13,342 nucleotides of DNA from Candidatus Stramentimicrobium fermentans (GTDB lineage: Bacteria > Atribacterota > Phoenicimicrobiia > Phoenicimicrobiales > Stramentimicrobiaceae), in assembly GCA_012520575.1 (NCBI GenBank), contig JAAYOB010000037.1, positions 1 to 13,342 of the forward strand, in the 5' to 3' direction. Shown here piece after piece: positions 1 to 7,029 of the stretch; positions within the stretch are counted from its first letter, which is position 1, and the number at the start of each line of letters is the position of its first letter. A program made the translations under genes and the position numbers. The notes under the pieces are model-generated. The model saw nothing but the letters and a program-made list of their open reading frames with translations, made no database searches and had not been told where the DNA came from.

Positions 1-87
1 AACAGGATACGTTGACAATCTCATAATGTATAATAATAAAGAATGTTAATATATTTTCCTAAATTAAATTAGTGTAAGGAGCGGTTT

Positions 88-504
88 ATGAATAAAATTA
101 ACACTGACCCGATATTTGAGAAGGGTCATAAAGCGGAAGGCAAATATGGTAAAAATTTTACAGGTCAGGTATGGCTTAAAACCCTGGTAGAGCAAAATGG
201 TGAATGGAATTGCACCATTGGCAATGTTACCTTTGAACCAGGATGCCGAAATAATTGGCATAAACATCCCGGCGGGCAGATACTTTTAGTGACTGGTGGT
301 CGAGGATGGTTTCAAGAGTGGAGCAAGGAGGCAAGAGAAATTTATCCCGGCGACGTAGTAAAAATTCCGGCCGATACAAAACATTGGCATGGTGCTGTAA
401 AAAATTGTTGTCTTACACATCTCTATGTTACCACAAATGTTAATAAGGGACCTACTGAATGGATGGAGCCCGTATCAGAAGAAACCTATAATAAACTCAA
501 ATAA
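88..504 (+). CDS. Small cupin protein, hydroxynitrile-lyase-like Mn-cupin family
   Basis: A 138-residue single-domain cupin, the normal size for this family. Metal ligands are visible: H58-x-H60 and Q64 in the first cupin motif (glutamine replaces the usual glutamate) and H99 in the second, after a PGD at 87-89. H101 and H111 sit where the active-site histidines lie in the manganese cupins typified by Granulicella hydroxynitrile lyase, and the C-terminal WMEPV segment is also family-like. No signal peptide, so cytoplasmic. Start ATG at 88 has AAGGAG at 76-81, six bases upstream. It lies 239 bases before ttdA in the same orientation. Fold and metal site are well supported; most relatives have no known reaction, so substrate and any link to dicarboxylate metabolism are inference. 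Confidence 0.85.
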   Translation: MNKINTDPIFEKGHKAEGKYGKNFTGQVWLKTLVEQNGEWNCTIGNVTFEPGCRNNWHKHPGGQILLVTGGRGWFQEWSKEAREIYPGDVVKIPADTKHWHGAVKNCCLTHLYVTTNVNKGPTEWMEPVSEETYNKLK

Positions 505-743
505 TCACTTAAAAATATATAAAATATCTATTTTAAAGTATTGTTCTTTGAAAAAGCTTTGTAGTTTTTAAGACACTATATGAAAAATTTTAAAAAACTA
601 TTGATAGGTTGTTAGTATAGTAAAAATATAGAGCCTTTTCCATTACGGCAATAAAATAAATATCAACAGCTTTGAAAAGACTGAAAATTTAAAAATAAAA
701 TAATAATTATTTTAATGATATTAAAAATTAGAAAGGAGTAACA
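505..743. other. AT-rich intergenic region upstream of ttdA
   Basis: No credible gene. It carries two boxes also seen upstream of dctP (601-620 and 686-721). A weak promoter-like pair, TTGAAA at 672-677 and TAAAAT at 696-701 with an 18-base gap, lies just before the ttdA ribosome binding site; in DNA this AT-rich such matches arise easily. Confidence 0.4.
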
Positions 744-1643
744 GTGGATAATAAACAAAGTATCTCTATTATCACAGGAATAATGGCAAAGTTTATTAAT
801 TACACGGGTAAGCACCTGCCGGATGATGTTCTGGTAAAATTAAAAGAATTAAGAGATAGTGAGGACCAGAAATTAGCAAGATTAGTTTATGAAACAATGT
901 TTGATAATCTCGAAAAAGCAATACAACTTGATAGGCCGATTTGTCAGGATACCGGAGTGCTTAATTTCTTTATCCGGGTAGGTTCTAATTTCCCCTATTT
1001 AGCTCAATTGGGAGATATTCTTAAGGAAGCTGTTAAGATTGCGACAATAGAATCTCCACTGAGACATAATGCGGTTCAAATATTTGACGAGGTTAATACC
1101 GGTGACAATACTGGAGAAAGAACACCGTTTATTCATTGGGATATTGTTGATGATAATGATTATGTTGAAATTGAATCTTACATGGCAGGAGGGGGCTGCA
1201 GCTTACCGGGGAGAGCAATCACGCTGATGCCTTCACAGGGGTATGAAGCCATCGTAGAGTATGTTTTTGATACAATGGTCGATTGGGGGATTAACGCCTG
1301 TCCTCCATTACTAATTGGGATTGGTATTGCCGGTTCGGTTGAAAATGCTGCCCTGCTTTCTAAAAAGGCTATTTTGAGACCAATCGGAACCCATCATCCC
1401 AACCCCAAAGGAGCAAAAATGGAGGAAATGCTTGAAAAAGGCCTTAATGAAGTTGGGATAGGGCCCCAAGGGATTTCTGGAAATTCTTCAGTAATGGGTG
1501 TTCATATTGAATCTGCAGCGAGACACCCTTCCACTATTTCAGTTGCTATTAATGTTGGATGCTGGGCACATCGCAGAGGTTTTATTCGAATTAAAAGTGA
1601 TCTTTCATATGAAATATTGTCACATAAGGGAGTAACATTATGA
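744..1643 (+). CDS. ttdA: L(+)-tartrate dehydratase alpha subunit
   Basis: 299 residues, close to the roughly 303 of E. coli TtdA. With TtdB it dehydrates L-tartrate to oxaloacetate using an oxygen-sensitive 4Fe-4S cluster in the cytoplasm. It belongs to the class I fumarase/tartrate dehydratase superfamily; the three cluster-ligand cysteines are present as C67 (in CQDTG), C186 (in NACPP) and C273 (in GCWAHRRG). The [11 protein letters not shown] stretch (148-158) and [10 protein letters not shown] (255-264) are in the form I recall for TtdA rather than for fumarase A. GTG start at 744 is fixed by GAAAGGAG at 731-738. It overlaps ttdB by the four bases ATGA, implying translational coupling. 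Fumarase, or a related hydratase such as mesaconase, remains an alternative because single sequences in this family are hard to assign. Confidence 0.9.
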   Translation: MDNKQSISIITGIMAKFINYTGKHLPDDVLVKLKELRDSEDQKLARLVYETMFDNLEKAIQLDRPICQDTGVLNFFIRVGSNFPYLAQLGDILKEAVKIATIESPLRHNAVQIFDEVNTGDNTGERTPFIHWDIVDDNDYVEIESYMAGGGCSLPGRAITLMPSQGYEAIVEYVFDTMVDWGINACPPLLIGIGIAGSVENAALLSKKAILRPIGTHHPNPKGAKMEEMLEKGLNEVGIGPQGISGNSSVMGVHIESAARHPSTISVAINVGCWAHRRGFIRIKSDLSYEILSHKGVTL

Positions 1644-2245
1644 AAAAAATATTGACAACACCTATTAAGAATAAAGATATAGCTGATATTAAAATTGGAG
1701 ATATTATATATATAGAAGGACACCTTATTACTTGTCGTGACGTTGCTCACCGAAGACTTATCGAGCTTGGTATAAAGCTCCCGGTTAATTTAGAGGGTCT
1801 TACTATATTTCATGCAGGGCCTATTGTTAAGAAAGAAAATGGTCACTACTCCATGGTATCGATAGGGCCCACAACTAGCATGAGAATGGAACGGTTTGAA
1901 AAAGATTTTATAGAACAGACCGGCGTGAAAATAATTGTTGGTAAAGGTGGCATGGGTGACAGAACCGCCCGGGCTTGCAAAGAAAATAAAGCCTTACACT
2001 GTGTGTATCCTGCCGGGTGTGCTGTGTTGGCAGCAACTCAAATTGAAGAAATTGAAGATGCGGAATGGACCGATCTTGGGATGCCGGAAACACTGTGGAT
2101 TTGCCGAGTAAAAGAATTTGGGCCATTAATTGTATCAATTGACAGCAAGGGAGAGAATCTTTTTGAGAATAATAAATCCCTGTATAATCAACGAAAAGAT
2201 ATTGCCGTTGAAGAGATTTCTAAGAAAGTTAAATTCATAAGATAG
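1640..2245 (+). CDS. ttdB: L(+)-tartrate dehydratase beta subunit
   Basis: 201 residues, the same length as I recall for E. coli TtdB. This is the swivelling beta domain that completes the active site formed with TtdA; in fumarases the equivalent is the C-terminal half of one chain. Recognisable segments are [12 protein letters not shown] (31-42), FHAGPIVKK (57-65), GPTTSMRME (76-84), the glycine-rich GKGGMG (101-106), PAGCAVLAA (124-132) and the C-terminal [12 protein letters not shown] (157-168). No signal peptide. The ATG overlaps the ttdA stop, so the subunits should be made in equal amounts. A weak A/T-only hairpin (ATAGC at 2242-2246 with GCTAT at 2268-2272, inner GTAAAAA/TTTTTAC) overlaps the stop codon; it is not a standard terminator. 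Confidence 0.9.
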   Translation: MKKILTTPIKNKDIADIKIGDIIYIEGHLITCRDVAHRRLIELGIKLPVNLEGLTIFHAGPIVKKENGHYSMVSIGPTTSMRMERFEKDFIEQTGVKIIVGKGGMGDRTARACKENKALHCVYPAGCAVLAATQIEEIEDAEWTDLGMPETLWICRVKEFGPLIVSIDSKGENLFENNKSLYNQRKDIAVEEISKKVKFIR

Positions 2246-2309
2246 CTTGTAAAAATTTTTTACGATTGCTATACTACATATATAGGACAAGGGGAAAACA
2301 GAATAAATA

Positions 2310-2365
2310 AAACAAGGAATTATTTTAATCTACCTGAATATATTCATAAGTTCAGGTCCTTGTTT
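2310..2365 (+). promoter_or_regulatory. Two-part stem-loop in the ttdB-dctP gap
   Basis: The outer arm AAACAAGGA (2310-2318) is complementary to TCCTTGTTT (2357-2365), and the inner arm ACCTGAA (2332-2338) to TTCAGGT (2351-2357), with a 12-base loop. The left strand carries a bulge of about 13 bases. No T-run follows, so it is not a standard intrinsic terminator. It could be an mRNA processing or stability element, or a leader structure. Confidence 0.4.
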
Positions 2366-2678
2366 CGGCATGCATATTTAACGATATTTTGAAAGGAGGG
2401 ATTAATTTTAAACAAAAATAGTTTAAGGAAGGGGTATATTCACCCTAAAGGAACATCTTTTGAAAAATTATTATCAAGATAGAAGTAAATTGTTTATAGG
2501 TTGCTTTGTATAGAGAATCAATAATTTTAAAATAAAGATAATAATTATATTTAATGTCATCACCACGAAGTCAGATCAAATTAAATCAGATGATACTATG
2601 CTGTGTATATTCCTAAGAGGGAAGTAAGAGAAAAGATTGTTATATAACCTTGATCTTTTTATATGTTTTCCAGAAAAC

Positions 2679-2714
2679 TATAATGAATTATTTATCGATA
2701 TATTGAACGATAAA
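2679..2714 (+). promoter_or_regulatory. Putative dctP promoter -10 with operator-like inverted repeat
   Basis: TATAAT at 2679-2684 matches the -10 consensus exactly; the -35 region is poor (T-rich at 2656-2661 for a 17-base gap). Six bases downstream TTTATCG (2691-2697) and CGATAAA (2708-2714) form a perfect 7-bp inverted repeat around a 10-base spacer, where the transcription start would lie. This layout fits a repressor site over the start. It lies 74 bases before dctP. Inferred from position only. Confidence 0.4.
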
Positions 2715-2788
2715 TGGATTGGTAATATGAGTAGTTTTTTAAGATTTAATTGCATAAATAAATATTTTTATAAAGGAGAAAAAACAAA

Positions 2789-3775
2789 ATGTTAAAAAAG
2801 TTGTTAATATTGTTATTGGCGGCATTCACACTTGTCGGTATATTGATAGGCGCAGCTAGCGCTGCTGAATATGCCATAAGAGTTGGCCATACTGGTGCTC
2901 CCGACCATCATTATCAATATGGCTGTGAATTTTTTGCTGAAAAAGTTGCTGAAAAGACAAATGGCCGGGTAGAGATATTAATATTTCCGGCTGACCAATT
3001 AGGCGGACAACGGCAGGAAACCGAAGGTTGTCAAATAGGAACTCATGATATGGTATTAACATCAACTATGATTTTATCTAATTTTGAACCTTCTATCGGT
3101 GTTTTTGATATGCCTTTCCTTTTTACTTCCCCTGAACATGCTTATGCAGTAGGAGATAGTGAAATTACGGAAGAAGTATCTGCAAAATTTGAAAAAATTG
3201 GTTTAAAAATTCTCGCCTACTGGGAAAACGGCTTTAGATACATAACAAATTCAAAACGACCTATCACAAAACCGGAGGATTTAAAAGGATTAAAAATAAG
3301 AGTTCCGGAAAGTCCGGTTTTTTTGGAAACATTTAAAGCCCTGGGAGCTGCTCCAACACCAATGGCTTTTGGAGAAGTTTTCTCTGCTCTACAGCTGGGT
3401 ACGGTAGACGGACAGGAAAATCCTGCTGCTCATGTTATCCACAATGCTTTTCATGAAGTTCAGGATTATATTTCTTTGACCGGTCATTTCTATACATTCG
3501 AACCATTAGTAATGAGTAAAAATCTTTATGATAGTCTGCCGGCTGACATTCAACAGGCCATTGTTGAGGCAGCTATTGAGGCAGCAGCTTACGAACGTCA
3601 ACTTTCTCAAGACTTTGATAAAGAATGTTTAGAAAAAATTGCTGAATTAGGAATGGAAATCTCAGAAGTTGATAAAGCTGCATTCCAAAAAGCAGTAGAA
3701 CCAGTATATGATAAGTATAAAGATAAATTTGGGGAAGTAATAGAAAAAATAAAAGCAATGGATCCATCTTTGTAA
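2789..3775 (+). CDS. dctP: TRAP transporter periplasmic solute-binding protein
   Basis: 328 residues, typical for DctP. It captures a carboxylate outside the membrane and delivers it to DctQM. A signal peptide spans about 1-25 (KK, hydrophobic core, likely cut after ASA at 23-25). Mature-domain hallmarks are NGFRYITNSKRP (147-158), the LKGLKIRVPES segment (165-175) whose R171 should form the salt bridge to the substrate carboxylate, and FGEVFSALQLGTVDGQENP (194-212). The ATG at 2789 has AAAGGAG ten bases upstream. The neighbours argue for a C4 hydroxy-dicarboxylate such as tartrate or malate as ligand, but the sequence alone does not show this. The hairpin that follows (3897-3926) may keep this message more abundant than those of the membrane subunits. 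Confidence 0.95.
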   Translation: MLKKLLILLLAAFTLVGILIGAASAAEYAIRVGHTGAPDHHYQYGCEFFAEKVAEKTNGRVEILIFPADQLGGQRQETEGCQIGTHDMVLTSTMILSNFEPSIGVFDMPFLFTSPEHAYAVGDSEITEEVSAKFEKIGLKILAYWENGFRYITNSKRPITKPEDLKGLKIRVPESPVFLETFKALGAAPTPMAFGEVFSALQLGTVDGQENPAAHVIHNAFHEVQDYISLTGHFYTFEPLVMSKNLYDSLPADIQQAIVEAAIEAAAYERQLSQDFDKECLEKIAELGMEISEVDKAAFQKAVEPVYDKYKDKFGEVIEKIKAMDPSL

Positions 3776-3896
3776 GATTAAAAGCTTTTTTCAATACAAG
3801 ATAACAATTTAGATCATTGCAATTGCTGCCAATTTTATACTAAATAGATGTTTAATTTGGAAAAAATAAATAACGCATCAAGATTACACACAATAC

Positions 3897-3926
3897 GATC
3901 AGGGGAATTTTATAATTCCCCTGATC
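3897..3926 (+). promoter_or_regulatory. Perfect 13-bp stem-loop between dctP and dctQ
   Basis: GATCAGGGGAATT (3897-3909) and AATTCCCCTGATC (3914-3926) are perfect reverse complements around a TTAT loop. The next bases are CAAATAAA, not a T-run, so full termination is unlikely. It ends 10 bases before the dctQ Shine-Dalgarno AAGGAGG (3937-3943). Similar hairpins after binding-protein genes in transport operons are known to stabilise the upstream message or cause partial termination; that role is inferred here. Confidence 0.75.
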
Positions 3927-3953
3927 CAAATAAAGCAAGGAGGTTAATAAGAA

Positions 3954-4493
3954 TTGTCAGCTGTATTAGAGAAAATATTAGAGCCATTCAATAAATTGAT
4001 AAGATGGTCAATGATTTTGAGTTTTTCCCTTATGGTTATTTTTATACTTATGCAAATATTATACAGATATGTATTGATAAGACCTATACCCTGGGCCGAA
4101 GAGGCTGCCAGATTTTTATTCGTTTGGGCAACTTTTCTTGGAGCAAATGTTGCCGTCAGAACAAATCAGCATACCAATGTTTCTTTTCTCATAGACCGAG
4201 TTCCGGAAAAATACAGAAAAATAATGTTGTTGGCGAGTTATGCTTTGTCAATGGCTTTCATGATTTACATCTTGATATACGGATTGAGGATTTCTTTTTT
4301 GGTTACCAGACAAACTTCGCCTGCACTTCAACTTTCTATGTTTTACCCGTATATAGTTCTACCTGTTGGAGCTCTTATTATGTTGTTAAACTTCCTTCTC
4401 CTTTTTCTTAAAGAGACTGAAAAATCTAAACCAGTATTTTCCGGAAAGATAGAGGTTAAAAATGATAAAGAAAATAGCAAGGGGGTAAAGTAA
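3954..4493 (+). CDS. dctQ: TRAP transporter small membrane subunit
   Basis: 179 residues, normal for DctQ. The small integral membrane subunit associates with DctM in sodium-coupled carboxylate uptake. About four hydrophobic helices are visible (roughly 17-40, 52-70, 90-112, 130-152). The family signature is the stretch around 34-58, with QILYRYV followed by PWAEEAARFLFVW, then the charged RTNQHTNV. A TTG start at 3954 is chosen because AAGGAGG (3937-3943) sits 10 bases upstream and no ATG lies nearby in frame. The C-terminal tail is short and lysine-rich. It ends one base before the dctM start, so the two are almost certainly co-translated. Confidence 0.92.
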   Translation: MSAVLEKILEPFNKLIRWSMILSFSLMVIFILMQILYRYVLIRPIPWAEEAARFLFVWATFLGANVAVRTNQHTNVSFLIDRVPEKYRKIMLLASYALSMAFMIYILIYGLRISFLVTRQTSPALQLSMFYPYIVLPVGALIMLLNFLLLFLKETEKSKPVFSGKIEVKNDKENSKGVK

Positions 4494-4494
4494 A

Positions 4495-5772
4495 TTGGTG
4501 GCATTTTTATTTGGTCTTTTCGTTTTATTTCTACTTTTAGGAATGCCAATTGCTGTTGCTTTGGGAATTGCATCAGTATGGACTATTCAAAAGTATACAA
4601 CTGTAAATTTATCAATTGCTCCTCAGGTAATGTTTAAAGCAGTTGACAGCTTTCCTCTTATGGCAATTCCTTTCTTCATACTGGCTGGAAATGTTATGTC
4701 GCGGGGAGGGATTTCCCGGAGACTGGTTAATTTTGCAAGTTCTTTAGTGGGCACTGTTACTGGCGGACTTGCCCATGTATCAATATTTGCTTCCATGTTT
4801 TTTGCCGCTATTTCGGGATCTTCGCCGGCAACAACCGCAGCAATAGGTGCCGTAATGGTTCCCGAGATGGAAAAGAAAGGATATGACAAGGAGTTTTCTG
4901 CTGCAGTTGTTGCAGCTGCAGGCACTGTTGGTGTTATTATTCCGCCCAGTATTCCTATGGTATTATATGCAGTGTTAGCAGGAGTTTCGGTAGGAAGATT
5001 ATTCCTTACCGGATTTGGTCCAGGCATCTTAATGGGGGTGCTCATGATGATAGTGGCATATTTTATTTCAAAAAAAAATGGATACGCAGGAACAGAAAAA
5101 GCAACTTTTTCTCAAGGTCTAATCGCTTTTAAAGATAGTTTCTTTGCATTATTGATGCCATTTATTATCTTGGGAGGCATTTATGGAGGTATTTTTACTC
5201 CTACAGAGGCAGCGGCAGTTGCAGTTTTATATGGTATTTTAGTAGGATTATTTGTTTACCGCGAGCTTAAATTAAAGGAGATACCTGAGATAATTTTTTC
5301 TTCAGCAGTAGGTTCTGCTGTTATAATGTTCCTTATTTCAACAGCAAACTTATTTGGATGGTTTTTAGTTCGTGAAATGATACCTCAACGCTTAGCAGAA
5401 GCAGTGGTTTCTTTAACAACCAACCCTTATATCGTACTTCTTTTGATAAATTTGTTTCTTTTGGTTGTTGGTACTTTTATTAATACAACAGCGGCAATTA
5501 TATTAGTTACCCCTATTCTACTTCCTATCTTAGTAAAGGTGGGCATTGATCCTTTATTTATGGGCATAGTTATGATTGTTAATTTGGCAGTTGGAATGAT
5601 TACACCACCGGTAGGATTGTGCCTATTTGTTGCATGCAACCTTGCCAAAATATCACTAGACAGGCTGACAGTTGCAATACTTCCTTTTTTAGTGATTCTT
5701 ATAGTTGCAATATTTTTAGTTACCTATGTACCGGCTATTTCAATGTTTTTACCGAACCTGCTAATGCCGTAG
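4495..5772 (+). CDS. dctM: TRAP transporter large permease subunit
   Basis: 425 residues, the usual DctM length. This is the ion-coupled transport channel of the TRAP system (ion transporter superfamily) with about 12 membrane helices. Clear signatures are AIPFFILAGNVM (57-68), SGSSPATTAAIG (107-118), GVIIPPSIPMVLY (146-158) and the second-half GIFTPTEAAAVA, followed near the C-terminus by VGMITPPVGL. Two adjacent starts are possible, TTG 4495 and GTG 4498; GGGGG at 4481-4485 fits TTG slightly better, and the choice changes only one residue. It follows dctQ with a one-base gap. 101 bases separate it from the dehydrogenase gene, without a terminator-like hairpin. Confidence 0.95.
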   Translation: MVAFLFGLFVLFLLLGMPIAVALGIASVWTIQKYTTVNLSIAPQVMFKAVDSFPLMAIPFFILAGNVMSRGGISRRLVNFASSLVGTVTGGLAHVSIFASMFFAAISGSSPATTAAIGAVMVPEMEKKGYDKEFSAAVVAAAGTVGVIIPPSIPMVLYAVLAGVSVGRLFLTGFGPGILMGVLMMIVAYFISKKNGYAGTEKATFSQGLIAFKDSFFALLMPFIILGGIYGGIFTPTEAAAVAVLYGILVGLFVYRELKLKEIPEIIFSSAVGSAVIMFLISTANLFGWFLVREMIPQRLAEAVVSLTTNPYIVLLLINLFLLVVGTFINTTAAIILVTPILLPILVKVGIDPLFMGIVMIVNLAVGMITPPVGLCLFVACNLAKISLDRLTVAILPFLVILIVAIFLVTYVPAISMFLPNLLMP

Positions 5773-5873
5773 ACTGTTAATAGTTTGATTAAAATTTGTG
5801 CTAGTTCAATACTTTAACAAAGGTAAAAAATATCTTTCAATTGAAAATATTATCAAAGGAGAGACGAGATAAG

Positions 5874-6980
5874 ATGGGCGGCAAATACAATATAGCCGTT
5901 ATTCCAGGAGATGGTGTAGGTCCGGAAATTATCAAGGAATGTAAAAAAGTGCTAAAATGTGTCTCTGACATTAATGGTATTGTATTTCATACCAAAGACT
6001 TTCCATGGGGCTGCGATTATTATTTGCAAAACGGAAGAATGCTTGACAAAAATGCCTATTCAATACTAAAAGATTTTGATGCGATACTAATGGGCGCTGT
6101 AGGAGATCCGCGAGTTCCCGACCACATATCAGTGAGGCTGGTTATCGATATCCGTTTTACTTTTGATCAGTATATTAATCTGCGGCCCATTCTCAGGTTT
6201 AAGGAAGCCCCGGTGTTCATTAAAGGGCTTGAATCTCAAGAACTGAACTTTTTTGTAGTTCGAGAAAATACCGAAGGTGAATATGTGAATGCCGGCGGTA
6301 GATTCAAGCGGGGAACACCGGATGAGGTAGCTATCCAAACCTCAATATTTACCCGAAAAGGTACTGAAAGGGTAATACATTATTCTTTTGAACTAGCTGA
6401 AAAAATAAAAAGGTTAGGAAAGAAAGAACAAGTTTCCGTTACCAATTGCACTAAATCAAATGCATTGGCCTATTCTATGGTATTTTGGGATGAGGTTTTT
6501 GATAAAGTAGCTAGTAAATTTCCAGATATAGTTACTAAAAAAACATTGGTGGATGCGTTAACCATGTGGCTAATTAAAAATCCTTTTGATTTCGATGTTA
6601 TCGTGGCATCAAATTTATTTGGCGATATTATTACAGACTTGGCTTCCGTTCTTCAGGGAGGAATGGGTTTTGCGGCAGGTGGAAACATAAATCCGGAAAA
6701 AGAATTCCCCTCCATGTTCGAATCAATTCATGGCTCTGCCCCAAAATATGCCGGTAAAGGAATCATAAATCCAATTGCTTCAATCTTAGCCGTTAAAATG
6801 ATGTTGGAACATCTGGGAGAATTTGCTTCAGCTGAACTCATCGAAAAAGGAGTTGCCTCCATAATAAATAATGGCAAAGTAAAAACTCATGACATGGGTG
6901 GAAATACAACGACTTCACAAGTTGGAGATATTCTTTGTAAAGAAATGCATACAATGTCTCAGAATAATAAAATTTCCTGA
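5874..6980 (+). CDS. Tartrate/D-malate-type decarboxylating dehydrogenase
   Basis: 368 residues from the ATG at 5874. It belongs to the NAD-dependent beta-decarboxylating dehydrogenases (isocitrate, isopropylmalate, tartrate, D-malate). Visible are the N-terminal IPGDGVGPEI (10-19), substrate arginines R94, R104 and R130, the catalytic tyrosine in RENTEGEY (Y137), the catalytic lysine in TKSN (K194), metal-ligand aspartates D227, D251 and D255, and HGSAP (286-290) at the NAD site. WGCDYYLQNGRM (45-56), GAVGDPRVPDH (74-84) and FPSMFESIHGSAP point to the tartrate dehydrogenase/DmlA branch. Expected reactions are D-malate to pyruvate plus CO2, or tartrate oxidation. A TTG at 5841 would add 11 residues, but AAAGGAG (5855-5861) lies inside that extension and serves the ATG. 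An isopropylmalate-like substrate cannot be excluded. Confidence 0.88.
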   Translation: MGGKYNIAVIPGDGVGPEIIKECKKVLKCVSDINGIVFHTKDFPWGCDYYLQNGRMLDKNAYSILKDFDAILMGAVGDPRVPDHISVRLVIDIRFTFDQYINLRPILRFKEAPVFIKGLESQELNFFVVRENTEGEYVNAGGRFKRGTPDEVAIQTSIFTRKGTERVIHYSFELAEKIKRLGKKEQVSVTNCTKSNALAYSMVFWDEVFDKVASKFPDIVTKKTLVDALTMWLIKNPFDFDVIVASNLFGDIITDLASVLQGGMGFAAGGNINPEKEFPSMFESIHGSAPKYAGKGIINPIASILAVKMMLEHLGEFASAELIEKGVASIINNGKVKTHDMGGNTTTSQVGDILCKEMHTMSQNNKIS

Positions 6981-7029
6981 GAATAGAAAACTTGATTAAT
7001 AAAGATATTTAATGAAAGAGGGTATCTAT

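Larger units (their letters stand above)
2246..2788. other. 543-base intergenic region upstream of dctP
   Basis: No ORF with a convincing start and ribosome site. From left to right it holds the weak hairpin at the ttdB stop; a two-part inverted repeat (2310-2365); a strong but orphan Shine-Dalgarno-like GAAAGGAGGG at 2391-2400 with no start codon at a usable distance; boxes resembling those before ttdA (2493-2513 and 2523-2560); and a consensus -10 box followed by an inverted repeat (2679-2714). The dctP ribosome site is AAAGGAG at 2772-2778. The length and element density suggest that the transporter has its own regulated promoter rather than relying on readthrough from ttdB. Confidence 0.5.

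Noticed and set aside
12-34. TTGACA (12-17) and TATAAT (29-34) as a promoter for the cupin gene
   Set aside because: Both hexamers are perfect, but the spacer is only 11 bases, too short for a sigma-70 promoter. No better -35 is found for the same -10.
744-2245. Class I fumarase instead of tartrate dehydratase
   Set aside because: Subunit lengths, the [11 protein letters not shown] form of the alpha motif and the neighbouring genes fit TtdAB better; kept as an alternative only.
2553-2615. Short ORF of about 20 codons in the dctP leader
   Set aside because: No ribosome site precedes the ATG and the peptide has no recognisable features.
3774-3800. Palindrome AAAAGCTTTT after dctP as an intrinsic terminator
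   Set aside because: Only 10 bases with almost no G/C and no room for a loop; too weak to call.
4004-4411. 135-codon plus-strand ORF overlapping dctQ
   Set aside because: It lies wholly inside dctQ in another frame; dctQ has clear family motifs and membrane helices, and the overlapping frame resembles nothing.
4623-5045. 140-codon minus-strand ORF inside dctM
   Set aside because: It is antisense to a conserved part of dctM, has no ribosome site, and reads as the expected complement of a hydrophobic gene.
5841-5873. TTG 5841 as the dehydrogenase start
   Set aside because: The Shine-Dalgarno AAAGGAG lies within that extension and the family normally begins a few residues before IPGDGVGPE, so ATG 5874 is preferred.
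7012-7029. ATG 7012 as the lyase start
   Set aside because: The only purine-rich ribosome site, AGAGGG at 7017-7022, lies downstream of it and at good distance from ATG 7030.
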